DNA of 16,774 nt from QHWK01 sp035315685 (GTDB lineage: Bacteria; Acidobacteriota; Vicinamibacteria; Vicinamibacterales; CAVVIG01), in the NCBI GenBank assembly GCA_035315685.1, contig DATFXR010000709.1:1-16774 (forward strand). Reading direction: 5' to 3'. Of the stretch, positions 1 to 8,968 are shown piece by piece. The notes beneath the pieces were generated by a model. The model was given only the letters and a program-made list of their open reading frames with translations, was not told the origin of the DNA and made no database searches. The translations under genes and the position numbers were made by a program. Within the stretch, counting starts at the first letter, position 1, and each line of letters starts with the position of its first letter.

Positions 1-1
1 G

Positions 2-427
2 GCGTGCACGTCGTGCCACCGCGTGATTGATCCGCTCGGCCTCGCGCTCGAGAACTTCGACGCGACCGGCGCGTGGCGCATCAAGGACAACGAGGTTCCG
101 GTGGATTCGGTCGGCGATCTCTACGACGGCACGAAGATGGAGGGACCGCGCGGGTTGCAGCAGGCGCTGCTGAAGCATTCGGACGTGTTCCTGCTGAGCT
201 TCACCGAGAACCTGATGACCTACGCGCTCGGCCGGCGCATGGAGTACGCCGACATGCCGGCGATTCGCGCGATCGTGCGCGACGCGGCGAAGAACAACAA
301 CCGGATGTCGTCGTTCATTCTCGGCGTAGCCAACAGCGCCGCGTTCCGGATGGCCAAGGCGTCCGAACCGCAGCAACTGGCCACCGACGCCGGCGGCCCG
401 CCGAAGTCGAATTCGAGCTCACGGTAG
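2..427 (+). CDS. C-terminal part of a DUF1588/DUF1585 (planctomycete-type cytochrome) protein, 5' truncated
   Basis: The frame is open from the left edge, so the gene starts outside the window. The first visible residues are ACTSCHRVIDPLG: a CxxCH haem c attachment motif (bases 5-19) followed by DPLGLALENFDATGAWR, the signature of the end of DUF1588 in the large DUF1592/DUF1588/DUF1585 proteins. The rest fits DUF1585: a D-G-T/G-P stretch, then FTENLMTYALGRRMEYADMP and a final SAAFRMAK. These proteins are exported multidomain proteins of unknown reaction, thought to bind haem covalently. The last ~20 residues are a low-complexity polar tail. The stop codon (TAG, 425-427) lies 11 bases before the next gene, which fits one operon with the DUF1552 gene. 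Family recognition is confident; function is not known. Confidence 0.85.
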   Translation, partial: ACTSCHRVIDPLGLALENFDATGAWRIKDNEVPVDSVGDLYDGTKMEGPRGLQQALLKHSDVFLLSFTENLMTYALGRRMEYADMPAIRAIVRDAAKNNNRMSSFILGVANSAAFRMAKASEPQQLATDAGGPPKSNSSSR

Positions 428-433
428 AGGAGA
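427..433 (+). promoter_or_regulatory. Shine-Dalgarno GAGGAGA for the DUF1552 gene
   Basis: GAGGAGA starts on the last base of the preceding stop codon and ends 5 bases before the ATG at 439. It selects that ATG over the much longer upstream-open version of the same frame. Confidence 0.7.
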
Positions 434-438
434 CGCGA

Positions 439-1863
439 ATGTTTATCTCGAACAAGCACCTGTCCCGCCGCACCGTGCTGCGCGGTATCGGCGCGACGGT
501 GGCGCTGCCGTTCCTGGAAGCGATGATTCCGGCGCGCACCGCGTGCGCGCAGGGCCCCTCGGCTGGGGTGGCCGCCGGCCGCAAGCTGCGGTTCGTCGCG
601 CTGGAAATGGTTCACGGATCGGCCGGCAGCACGCAGATCGGCATCCAGAAGCACCTGTGGGCGCCCGCCGCGGTCGGCAGCGAGTTCGACTTGTCGCCGG
701 GCGTGCTGAGTCCGCTGGAGCCGTTCCGGAGCGCGCTGACGATCGTGAGCAACACCGACGTCCGCAACGCGGAAGCATTCACGGCGCCGGAGATCGGCGG
801 CGATCACTTCCGGTCGAGCGCGGTCTTCCTCACGCAGTCGCATCCCAAGCAGACGCAGGGCTCGGATCTCCACGCGGGGATTTCGATCGATCAGATCTTC
901 GCGGGCAAATACGGTCAGGAGACGCCGATTCCGTCGATGCAGCTGTGCATCGAGAACGTCGATCAATCGGGCGGCTGCTCGTACGGCTATTCGTGCGCCT
1001 ACACCGACTCGATCAGCTGGGCGTCGCCGTCGCAGCCGCTGCCGATGATTCGCGATCCGCGCCTGGTGTTCGATCAGCTGTTCGGCGTCGGCGCGACGCC
1101 GGCGGAGCGGAAGGAGCGGCGGGCGGAAGATCGCAGCATCCTCGACTGGCTCGACACGTCGGTGAACCGGCTGAAGAAGGATCTGGGAGTCGCCGATCGC
1201 GCCCGGCTGGACGATTACCTCGAGGACGTTCGCGAAATCGAGCGCCGCATTCAAAAGGTCGAGGCCTACAACACCAGCGGCGAGCCGCGTGAGCTCCCGG
1301 GCGCGCCCATCGGCGTCCCCGACTCGTTCACCGACCACGTCAAGCTGATGTTCGATCTGCAGGCGCTCGCCTTCGCATCGGACCTGACGCGCGTCTTCGC
1401 GTTCAAGCTCGGACGCGATGCGTCCAACCGCGTCTATCCGGAGAGCGGGTTCAAGGGCGCGTTCCACTCCGCATCGCACCACCAGGAGAAGGAAGAGCGC
1501 ATCCTCGATTTCGCGAAGATCAACAAGTATCACGTCAGCCTGGTGCCGTACTTCCTGGAGAAGCTGAAGAACACGCCCGACGGCGACGGATCCAACGTCC
1601 TCGACAACTCGGTGATCGTCTACGGATCGCCGATGGGCGACTCGAACGTGCACAATCACAAGCGGGTGCCGCTGTTCATCGCCGGCCACGCTGGCGGTGC
1701 GCTGAAAGGCAACATGCACGTGAGGGCCGCGGACGGAACGCCGATGGCGAATGCGATGTTGACGATTGCGCACAAGGTCGGTCTGGACATGCCGTCGTTC
1801 GGCGACTCGACGGGTGAGCTCGAGCTGAACAATGTGTCGGCGGTCGCGACTGAGAAGGCGTAG
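439..1863 (+). CDS. DUF1552 domain protein with Tat signal
   Basis: The 474-residue product begins with a twin-arginine export signal: SRRTVLRG (Arg10-Arg11), a hydrophobic stretch to about residue 31, and a possible cleavage after ACA (about residue 37). The mature part reads as DUF1552: VALEMVHGSAGS near the start, DHFRSSAVFLTQSHPKQT, a Ser/Gly/Cys-rich SGGCSYGYSC segment, a helical region with EIERRIQ, and near the end VIVYGSPMGDSNVHNHKRVPLFIAGHAGG. The family is of unknown function; its late region recalls sulfatase/DUF1501-like folds, but that is inference. The start at 439 is chosen because of the strong Shine-Dalgarno and because the Tat motif then sits at the N-terminus. The gene lies between the haem protein and the ankyrin gene with gaps of 11 and 17 bases, consistent with co-export and a shared envelope role. 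Confidence 0.88.
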   Translation: MFISNKHLSRRTVLRGIGATVALPFLEAMIPARTACAQGPSAGVAAGRKLRFVALEMVHGSAGSTQIGIQKHLWAPAAVGSEFDLSPGVLSPLEPFRSALTIVSNTDVRNAEAFTAPEIGGDHFRSSAVFLTQSHPKQTQGSDLHAGISIDQIFAGKYGQETPIPSMQLCIENVDQSGGCSYGYSCAYTDSISWASPSQPLPMIRDPRLVFDQLFGVGATPAERKERRAEDRSILDWLDTSVNRLKKDLGVADRARLDDYLEDVREIERRIQKVEAYNTSGEPRELPGAPIGVPDSFTDHVKLMFDLQALAFASDLTRVFAFKLGRDASNRVYPESGFKGAFHSASHHQEKEERILDFAKINKYHVSLVPYFLEKLKNTPDGDGSNVLDNSVIVYGSPMGDSNVHNHKRVPLFIAGHAGGALKGNMHVRAADGTPMANAMLTIAHKVGLDMPSFGDSTGELELNNVSAVATEKA

Positions 1864-1880
1864 GGGCTGGAGATTCGAAG

Positions 1881-3593
1881 ATGATGCGAACGATGCGATT
1901 CTCGTTCTTCGGCGCGCTCGTGCTGACGGCCATGGTGCACGCGGCTGCCAGTGCGCCGGTCGCCGACGCGGCGATGGAAGGCAACCGCGATGCGGTGAAG
2001 GCGCTGCTGAAGCAGGCGGCCGATGTCAACGCGGCACAGGGCGACGGCATGACCGCGCTGCACTGGGCGGCGATGAAGAACGACGTCGAGCTCGTGCAGA
2101 CGCTCCTCTTCGCCGGCGCCAATGCCAAGGCGGCGACGCGCATCGGTGCGTACACGCCGCTGCTGCTGGCGGCGAAGAACGGGAACGCCGAAGTGATCGA
2201 TCCGCTCGTGAAAGCGGGCGCCGACGTCGACGCGGCAACGTCGAACGGCACGACGTCGTTGATGTTCGCGTCCGCGTCGGGCAACGTCGCCGCCGTCAAG
2301 GCGTTGATCGAACACAGCGCCAACGTCAACGCGAAGGAATCGATCCGCGGGCTGACGCCGGCGATGTTCGCGGCAGCGTCGAATCGTGCCGCCGCCCTCG
2401 CGTTGCTGGCCGACAGCGGCGCCGACCTGCACGCGACATCGAAGGTGACCGATCTCGCCGCGCTGAGCCGCGATCCGGCGGCGCTCCGCGAGTTCACCCA
2501 GGGCAATCCGGCTCCGCCCGGCGTCGAGCCGCAGGGCGGGCGCAGCGGGCCGGCGGCTGGACGGGGCCGCGGACCGCAGACGCCCGGCGTCGATCGCAAC
2601 TTCCAGCTGAACGAGCTGGTTGCCGCGCAGGGCGGAATGACGCCGCTGCTGCTGGCGGCGCGCGAGGGCCATCTCGATTCGGTGAAAGCGCTCTTGGACG
2701 CGGGCGCCGACGTCAACCAGGCGAGTGCGGGCGATCGGACGAGCCCGCTGCTGATCGCGACCATCAACGGCCAGTTCGACCTCGCGACGATCCTGCTCGA
2801 AAACGGCGCCGACCCGAATCTCGCCGCCGAGAACAACGGCACGCCGCTCTACGCCGCGATCAACTGCGAGTGGGCGCCGAAGGCGCTGTATCCCCAGCCG
2901 CGCGCGTACGTCAACCAGAAGACGACCTACCTCGAGGTGATGAAGGCGCTCCTCGACCAGGGCGCAGATCCGAACGTCCGGCTGAACAAGAAGGTGTGGT
3001 ACTCGGGCTACAGCTTCGATCTGTCCGGCGTTGACGAGATCGGCGCAACGCCGTTCTGGCGTGCCGCCTACGCGAGCGACGTCGATGCGATGAAGCTGCT
3101 CGTGTCCTACGGTGCCGACCCGAACATCCGCACCAAGCGGTCCGCCGGCCGGCCGCGCGCCGGCGACATCGATCGCGAAATGAAGGATGTGTCCGGTCTG
3201 CCGCCGGTTCCAGTCGGCGGCCCGGCGGTCACGCCATTGCAGGCGGCGGCTGGCGTCGGGTACGGCGAAGGCTTTGCCGCCAACTCACATCGGTTCGCGC
3301 CAGGCGGCATGCTGGCCGCGGTGAAATATCTCATCGACGAGCTCGGCGCCGACGTGAACGCCTACGATCACGAAGGCAACACGGCGCTGCATCATGCTGC
3401 GGCGCGCGGCGACATCGAGATGATTCAATACCTGGTCTCCAAAGGCGCCGACGTAAAGGCGGTCACGCGAGAAGGGCGCACGACGGCGGACATGGCGAAC
3501 GGCCCGGTGCAGCGCATTCAGCCGTTCCCCGAAGCGGTCGCTCTGCTCGAGAAGCTCGGCTCGAAGAACAATCACAAGTGCGTGTCGTGCTGA
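1881..3593 (+). CDS. Secreted ankyrin-repeat protein
   Basis: The 570-residue product has a Sec-type signal peptide (MMRTMRFSFFGALVLTAMVHAAASA, likely cut after about residue 25). It then has two ankyrin blocks. The first, about residues 27-195, carries repeats such as GMTALHWAAMKNDVELVQTLL and GADVDAATSNGTTSLMFAS. The second, about 250-545, carries GMTPLLLAAREGHLDSVKALL and GNTALHHAAARGDIEMIQYLV with larger insertions. They are separated by a Pro/Gly/Arg-rich linker (about 205-240). The chain ends NNHKCVSC, a CxxC pair as the last four residues and without the His needed for a haem motif. Ankyrin repeats bind proteins, so it may be a periplasmic scaffold for the two upstream products; that is inference. 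A GGAGA at 1869-1873, seven bases before ATG 1881, supports the start; ATG 1884 is a close alternative. Confidence 0.88.
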   Translation: MMRTMRFSFFGALVLTAMVHAAASAPVADAAMEGNRDAVKALLKQAADVNAAQGDGMTALHWAAMKNDVELVQTLLFAGANAKAATRIGAYTPLLLAAKNGNAEVIDPLVKAGADVDAATSNGTTSLMFASASGNVAAVKALIEHSANVNAKESIRGLTPAMFAAASNRAAALALLADSGADLHATSKVTDLAALSRDPAALREFTQGNPAPPGVEPQGGRSGPAAGRGRGPQTPGVDRNFQLNELVAAQGGMTPLLLAAREGHLDSVKALLDAGADVNQASAGDRTSPLLIATINGQFDLATILLENGADPNLAAENNGTPLYAAINCEWAPKALYPQPRAYVNQKTTYLEVMKALLDQGADPNVRLNKKVWYSGYSFDLSGVDEIGATPFWRAAYASDVDAMKLLVSYGADPNIRTKRSAGRPRAGDIDREMKDVSGLPPVPVGGPAVTPLQAAAGVGYGEGFAANSHRFAPGGMLAAVKYLIDELGADVNAYDHEGNTALHHAAARGDIEMIQYLVSKGADVKAVTREGRTTADMANGPVQRIQPFPEAVALLEKLGSKNNHKCVSC

Positions 3594-3595
3594 TC

Positions 3596-3762
3596 GGGGA
3601 CCGGGGACTGGGGAGCTGGGGTTAACTGATCGCTCGGCTGAAGCCTTCGCGCGACGCGATGATCAGCAGACCTTGAGAAGTCCGGCTAAAGCCGGACACT
3701 ACTGCCCTAGCCCCCAGCTCCCAGCCCCCAGCCCCAGCTACAGTCCCCAGCTGCCAGTCCCC
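3596..3762. repeat. Palindromic intergenic element with G-quadruplex-like, inverted ends
   Basis: The whole gap between two convergent genes is repetitive. The left end (3596-3621) has four GGGG runs separated by 3, 3 and 4 bases. The right end (3711-3762) has six C-runs. Bases 3603-3621 (ggggactggggagctgggg) and 3745-3762 (ccccagctgccagtcccc) are inverted copies differing by about two bases. Inside lies a perfect palindrome at 3680-3697 and a decayed relative, ggctgaagcc, near 3636-3645. The element starts two bases after one stop codon and ends directly at the other. It could act as a two-way terminator or be a small non-autonomous mobile element. The structure is seen; the role is inferred. 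Confidence 0.65.
3680..3697. terminator. Perfect 8-bp palindrome GTCCGGCT-aa-AGCCGGAC
   Basis: Two 8-base arms flank AA, forming a GC-rich hairpin on either strand (a few central bases would have to open to make the loop). It lies between convergent stop codons, where it could end transcription from both sides, although no T-run follows. I recall this motif as a common dispersed repeat in acidobacterial genomes; this was not checked. Confidence 0.5.
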
Positions 3763-5748
3763 TCACGTCGCGCGCGTGATGCCGTCGCGACGCTCCTCTG
3801 TGCGCGAGTCGCCGAGCCGCGACTCCAGCAGCGCACGCAGGTCGGCGTGCATTCGATAGAACTGTTGACCGTCGCCGGCGCGTTGCTGGTGCGCCTGAGG
3901 CCTGCGTCCTTCTTCGACAATCAGCCGGACGACCGTGTCCAGCTCGTCTAGCTGCGCAGCGTCGACGCGGGCACGCAGTTCCTCGATCGTCGTGCAGCCG
4001 GCGACATCGACCTCGCGCGTCGAGAGAATCGGACCCGTGTCGATCCCGCGCGTCATCCAGTAGACGCTGCAGCCGACCGGCGATCGGGTCAGCGCGGCCC
4101 ATTCGGCGACGTTCATCCCGCGGAATCGGGGCAGCAGGCCCATGTGCGCGCCGATCGTCCCCAGCCGGGGGAGCGCCAGCGCCGCCTCGCGCAGGATTCC
4201 GGCGCCGGCGTGAATGGCGAGCGCCGGCTTCACGCCGGCGATCGCGATCAGCGCCTTCTCAGCATTCACGGAGGGCGCAAGCGCGTACGCCCAGCCGAGG
4301 AGGCGACACCGTCTGATCGAATCGTCTGAGCGGCGCCGCATCGCGGCTGCGAGCCGGCGTGACCGCGAAGTGGTGCCGGTCTCGATGACGACCAGCGACG
4401 GCGTGAAGCCGCGACTCTGCCATCGCGCCGACAGTGCCGCGAACTTCGGTGAGATCCGCGTCGTGTAGACGACCGAACAATCGATCGGGTCGACCGCAGT
4501 CGCGGACGACGACTCGGCGATGGTGACGGCAGGCGCCGCGATCGGCACGGCCGGTCGGCTCACCGGCGCCGGATCGCGCAGCCAGGCAGCCTTCGCGCAC
4601 AGTGCATCGACGAAGAACTTTGCCGCCCAGTTTGGAAAGGCGTAGGGAATGTAACCACCGCTGATCGGGAACGATCCAGGCACGCCACCACGCACACCGG
4701 CGAGGGCGGCGCCGGTGACCTGCGCGCGCTTGATCTCGTCGATCGCCTTGAAGGCGGCGTTCACCAGCCGCACGTCGTGGGTTCGCGCCGCGAGGTTCAG
4801 CCAGATCAGCGCGACTTGCGCGTTGCCGGTCAGGCACACGTAGTCGGCCTGACGCCGCCAGTTCCAGTCGAGCACGCCGGGCAGCGTTCGCGATCGCTCC
4901 AGCCGTTCCAGGAGGCGTTCGGCCGCCGTCTCGACCGCCTCGACGCCTTCGGCGACGTGAAGGCGTTCGGACATCCTGAGAACGCCGGCCAACGTATACG
5001 CAATCGTGTGGGTATGGGCACGCCGCGCCGCGTGATCGCTGCTCGAGAAGCCGCAGCAATCGATCCATCCGGTCTGTGGATCGCGGAGCCGGAGTACCCA
5101 GCGGAGATTTCTTTCGGCGCAGGCGAGCAGTTCTGGCATCTCGAGGTCACCGCCGATCTCGGCGAGCCAGCACGCCGCATGTGCACTGTAGGCGCAGGCG
5201 ATGTGCTGGTAAAAATGCTGGCGCCACGCGCCGTCCGGATCTTGCACACCGCCGATCCATCGTGCCGCGCGAACGATCGCGTCGAGCACCCGGCGATCAC
5301 CGGTCGTCCGGAACCAGGCATGGAGTCCGTGTGCGATTTGCGCGGAGTTGAACGGCGACGGCTCGGATCGGTTGTCCGCGAGCTCCAGCGCCGGAAAGGC
5401 GCCGGATGCCAGCTGGATTGAAAGCAGGAAATCGACACACCGCTCTGCGCGCGCGCGCCACGCCGCGTCTGCGAGGACGCTGGCGAGCGTCAGAAACGTC
5501 GGGATCAGATAACCAGTCGTCTCGGGATACGACGATGACCAGCCGCTGGTGAGTCGAAATCGGCCGGCGACACCGCCGTCTCCCGTTGCGTCCTGCGCGC
5601 GGGCGAGCCATGCAGCGGCGGCGCGGAGTGCATCGGTGTCAGAGGAGGGCATGGCACGCGCCCGCCGCAATTCGAGACGGTATGCGGCGACCGAAGGTCG
5701 CCACCATGCCGACTGGCGCAGGCCGCGGAGCCGACTGAGCGCGAGCAT
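3763..5748 (-). CDS. Alpha/alpha-toroid domain fused to a formyltransferase-like domain
   Basis: The 661-residue product has two parts. Residues ~35-395 are helical repeats typical of alpha/alpha-toroid enzymes (squalene-cyclase/prenyltransferase-like or VpsJ-like proteins of polysaccharide clusters): SYPETTGYLIPTFL, FNSAQIAHGLHAW, RAARWIGGVQDPDGAWR, HTHTIAYTLAGVLRM, GYIPYAFPNWAAKFF. An Ala/Pro-rich linker (~395-422) leads to a formyl_trans_N-like domain (~424-600) with GAHMGLLPRFRGMNVAEWA and GCSVYWMTRGIDTGPILS. Formyltransferases use Asn-x-His and Asp; His535 and Asp570 are present at the usual ~36-residue spacing, but the Asn position is Gly533. Such domains usually N-formylate amino-sugars; activity here is uncertain. 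It diverges from the glycosyltransferase cluster. The start at 5748 is favoured by a TAnnnT box nine bases upstream; Met33 (ATG ending at 5652) is the alternative, with no ribosome-binding site seen. Confidence 0.8.
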   Translation of the reverse strand: MLALSRLRGLRQSAWWRPSVAAYRLELRRARAMPSSDTDALRAAAAWLARAQDATGDGGVAGRFRLTSGWSSSYPETTGYLIPTFLTLASVLADAAWRARAERCVDFLLSIQLASGAFPALELADNRSEPSPFNSAQIAHGLHAWFRTTGDRRVLDAIVRAARWIGGVQDPDGAWRQHFYQHIACAYSAHAACWLAEIGGDLEMPELLACAERNLRWVLRLRDPQTGWIDCCGFSSSDHAARRAHTHTIAYTLAGVLRMSERLHVAEGVEAVETAAERLLERLERSRTLPGVLDWNWRRQADYVCLTGNAQVALIWLNLAARTHDVRLVNAAFKAIDEIKRAQVTGAALAGVRGGVPGSFPISGGYIPYAFPNWAAKFFVDALCAKAAWLRDPAPVSRPAVPIAAPAVTIAESSSATAVDPIDCSVVYTTRISPKFAALSARWQSRGFTPSLVVIETGTTSRSRRLAAAMRRRSDDSIRRCRLLGWAYALAPSVNAEKALIAIAGVKPALAIHAGAGILREAALALPRLGTIGAHMGLLPRFRGMNVAEWAALTRSPVGCSVYWMTRGIDTGPILSTREVDVAGCTTIEELRARVDAAQLDELDTVVRLIVEEGRRPQAHQQRAGDGQQFYRMHADLRALLESRLGDSRTEERRDGITRAT

Positions 5749-5757
5749 TCGTCGCGC

Positions 5758-5763
5758 AACCTA
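5758..5763 (-). promoter_or_regulatory. Candidate -10 box TAGGTT for the fusion gene
   Basis: On the minus strand TAGGTT lies nine bases before the ATG at 5748, and there is no Shine-Dalgarno. The spacing matches the two better candidates at 5820 and 10882. No convincing -35 hexamer was found, so this rests on position only. Confidence 0.35.
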
Positions 5764-5796
5764 CCACACCGCGCGTCCCGATACGGCAATCGTCCG

Positions 5797-5825
5797 TTGA
5801 ACGCGTCCGACCATTTCGGTATGCT
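5797..5825 (+). promoter_or_regulatory. Sigma70-like promoter TTGAAC-17-TATGCT
   Basis: TTGAAC (5797-5802) and TATGCT (5820-5825) are separated by exactly 17 bases, each matching 4 of 6 consensus positions. Transcription would begin near 5832, a few bases before ATG 5836, implying a leaderless mRNA. This also argues against the in-frame TTG at 5797 as a start, since it would be the -35 element. Confidence 0.6.
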
Positions 5826-5835
5826 GCGCAACCGC

Positions 5836-7893
5836 ATGTCGAGTGTGGCGCCCCAGGCGCCGTATGCACACGACCGACGCGTCCGTCCGTTGGTCGCGAT
5901 CGGACTCCTCGGCGCCGTCGTCATCGTTGGATACGCGGCCGCTCCCCTCTATGGAGATGTGTTCACGGGCACCGGCCCGACGGTGCCTCTGGACACTGTC
6001 AGCGCGGTGTGTGAGTCGGGCGACGGGCGCTGCGCGGCGGCGATCACCAGGCTCAATCCCGGACGATTCCGGGTCGTGACCGCGGCGCCTGCGCGGTCGT
6101 TGACCATCGGCTTCGAAGATACGGCGGCGACCGGCGCGCGCGCGGTCATGATTCGCCTCGACGCCGGCGCGCGACTGCTCCTCGAGTCCGGGTCGAATAC
6201 CTTCACGGCGGCCGCCGAGTCGCGCCGTACCGTCATCGCCGTTCCGGCGGGATCTCACTGGGATCGCCTGACAGTCGTTCCGGCGCAGGCCGACGCACGC
6301 ATCATCGTCAGCGAGTTCGGCCTCCTTCAGGCGGCCGACGATGTGCGCGGACCAGCGGCGCAGCCGCTGAAACGCATTCCGCCGGCGCGCTTTTACTCCG
6401 TCTACGCGATGCTGGTGGTCCTCGCGGTCGCGGCATTCATCGTCATCGTGGCGGCGACAATGCCGGCGGTCGAACGGCGGTGGCTTGGTCCGGTCGCGAT
6501 CGCGGCGTTCTGCTGGTCGGTCTGCATCCTCGAGCTCGGCACCACGTTCTCGCCGTACTGGAGCCGGGATCTCCGATCTGTATACGCGATCGAGCTCGAG
6601 TCGTCGGGTGCGACCGGCAATCTGACGGGCGGCCTCTACGTCGGCGCCCGCCTCGCTGACGGTCTCGGGATTACCGTTCCGCCCGGCATCGTGGAGTGGC
6701 ACCGGATGCCGGGCTATGGCATCTTCTGCGCGATCGCCGCTCTCATCGGACGTAGCCGCGACGTGATCGACATCGCCGTCGTCGTGATCGGACTGCAGGC
6801 GTTGCTGTACAGCGTCGCCGTCGGTGTGCTCGTCGCGGCGGCCCAACCGGTCTTCGGCATCACCGTCGCGTGGCTGCTCGGCGTGCTGCTCGTGCTGATG
6901 CCGAAACAGATCGCGCAAACGCAGGCCGATTCGCTGGTCGTGCCGATCGCGATCCTGGGTCTCGCCGCGCTCCTTCACGTGTGCGCCGCCGATCGTGGAA
7001 ACGGCTCCGCACCACTGACGCGGTCTCGGTTCGCGATGGCGGCGTTTGCCGGCTGGTTTGCGATCCGCAACGATGTGCTGCCGGGCTGGTTGGCGATCAG
7101 TGCGCTGCTCACCAGGCGACGCTGGCCGCTCGTCCTTCTGACCATTGGCGCCGCAGGGCTGATCGCGATCCCGTGGGCGTTGTACAAGCGGCACTACCGG
7201 CACGAGTTCGATCTGCTGCCCACCAACACCGGCGAGGTCCTGTTCCTGAGCCTGTGCGAGGTCCCCGGCGCGTTTCACTACCCATGCACCGACACCGGAT
7301 ACTTCGAGTGGGCGGCGCGGATCAGCCCCGGTGATCCGACGAGCGCGCGCACGAGCAATCGCGCCGTCAGAGAAGTGATCCGGCACTGGATGACGTACCC
7401 TGTTCATTTCGTCCTGATGGTGTGGTTCAAGTTCCGGCGCTTCGTTTTTGACTGGGCGTGGCCCGGTTTTCAGACGCCATTCAACGCGCCATTCATCCGG
7501 GCGCGTGAGCGCGGCGGCTTTCTGGTGCTGATCACCGCCGTCGCCCTGTCGATCGCCGTCGATCATCAACGCCGTCGATCGGTGCTCCTGGGGTGGCCGC
7601 TGCTGTTCGACCTGCCGATCTTCCTGATCGTCTTCGCGAGCGCCGGTCGATTTGCAGGTCCTGCGGGAGTGTCGGCCGTGGTCGCCGGCATACCGCTCCT
7701 TCTGGAGCGCGGCTTGTACGATCAGATTCGGCGGCATCGGTGGCGCGCCGCGCTGGTCGTCGGATGCAGTGTCGGGTTCGCGCTGGTCGCCGCGCCGGTC
7801 GAGCAGTTCATTGTCGCGCGCGACGCGCTCCACTACTGGACGCCGCTGCTCGATCCGCGGCAGTCGTCGCTGATGTTCGGCGTTCATCCATGA
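5836..7893 (+). CDS. Multi-pass membrane protein, probable GT-C type glycosyltransferase
   Basis: From ATG 5836 the product is 685 residues. It has an N-terminal membrane helix (about 17-40, PLVAIGLLGAVVIVGYAAAP), an extracytoplasmic-looking, beta-rich segment of about 145 residues, and then roughly nine to ten membrane helices from about residue 185, with loops such as SPYWSRDLRSVYA and WHRMPGYGIF. This resembles polyprenyl-phosphate-sugar-dependent GT-C enzymes (ArnT/PMT-like), but the soluble domain comes first rather than last and I see no decisive catalytic motif, so the family call is inference. Neighbours support a glycan role: sugar epimerases start 10 bases downstream and a DPM1-like glycosyltransferase, the usual maker of lipid-phosphate sugars, ends the run. 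Upstream in-frame starts (TTG 5797, ATG 5821) overlap the promoter elements and are disfavoured. Confidence 0.6.
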   Translation: MSSVAPQAPYAHDRRVRPLVAIGLLGAVVIVGYAAAPLYGDVFTGTGPTVPLDTVSAVCESGDGRCAAAITRLNPGRFRVVTAAPARSLTIGFEDTAATGARAVMIRLDAGARLLLESGSNTFTAAAESRRTVIAVPAGSHWDRLTVVPAQADARIIVSEFGLLQAADDVRGPAAQPLKRIPPARFYSVYAMLVVLAVAAFIVIVAATMPAVERRWLGPVAIAAFCWSVCILELGTTFSPYWSRDLRSVYAIELESSGATGNLTGGLYVGARLADGLGITVPPGIVEWHRMPGYGIFCAIAALIGRSRDVIDIAVVVIGLQALLYSVAVGVLVAAAQPVFGITVAWLLGVLLVLMPKQIAQTQADSLVVPIAILGLAALLHVCAADRGNGSAPLTRSRFAMAAFAGWFAIRNDVLPGWLAISALLTRRRWPLVLLTIGAAGLIAIPWALYKRHYRHEFDLLPTNTGEVLFLSLCEVPGAFHYPCTDTGYFEWAARISPGDPTSARTSNRAVREVIRHWMTYPVHFVLMVWFKFRRFVFDWAWPGFQTPFNAPFIRARERGGFLVLITAVALSIAVDHQRRRSVLLGWPLLFDLPIFLIVFASAGRFAGPAGVSAVVAGIPLLLERGLYDQIRRHRWRAALVVGCSVGFALVAAPVEQFIVARDALHYWTPLLDPRQSSLMFGVHP

Positions 7894-7903
7894 GGCAGGT
7901 TGC

Positions 7904-8964
<1,061 letters not shown>

Positions 8965-8968
<4 letters not shown>

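Noticed and set aside
220..1773. Long open frame on the minus strand (517 codons) opposite the DUF1552 gene
   Set aside because: Low-complexity Arg/Val/Glu-rich product without recognisable motif; the plus strand carries a Tat signal, a strong Shine-Dalgarno and DUF1552 motifs.
3596..3762. CRISPR-like or tandem repeat array, because of the recurring G/C runs
   Set aside because: Units are not regular, there are no spacers, and no cas-type genes lie nearby. Inverted symmetry explains the pattern better.
5797..5799. TTG as start of the membrane-protein gene
   Set aside because: It coincides with a -35 element correctly spaced from TATGCT, and has no Shine-Dalgarno. ATG 5836 fits the promoter and the first membrane helix better.
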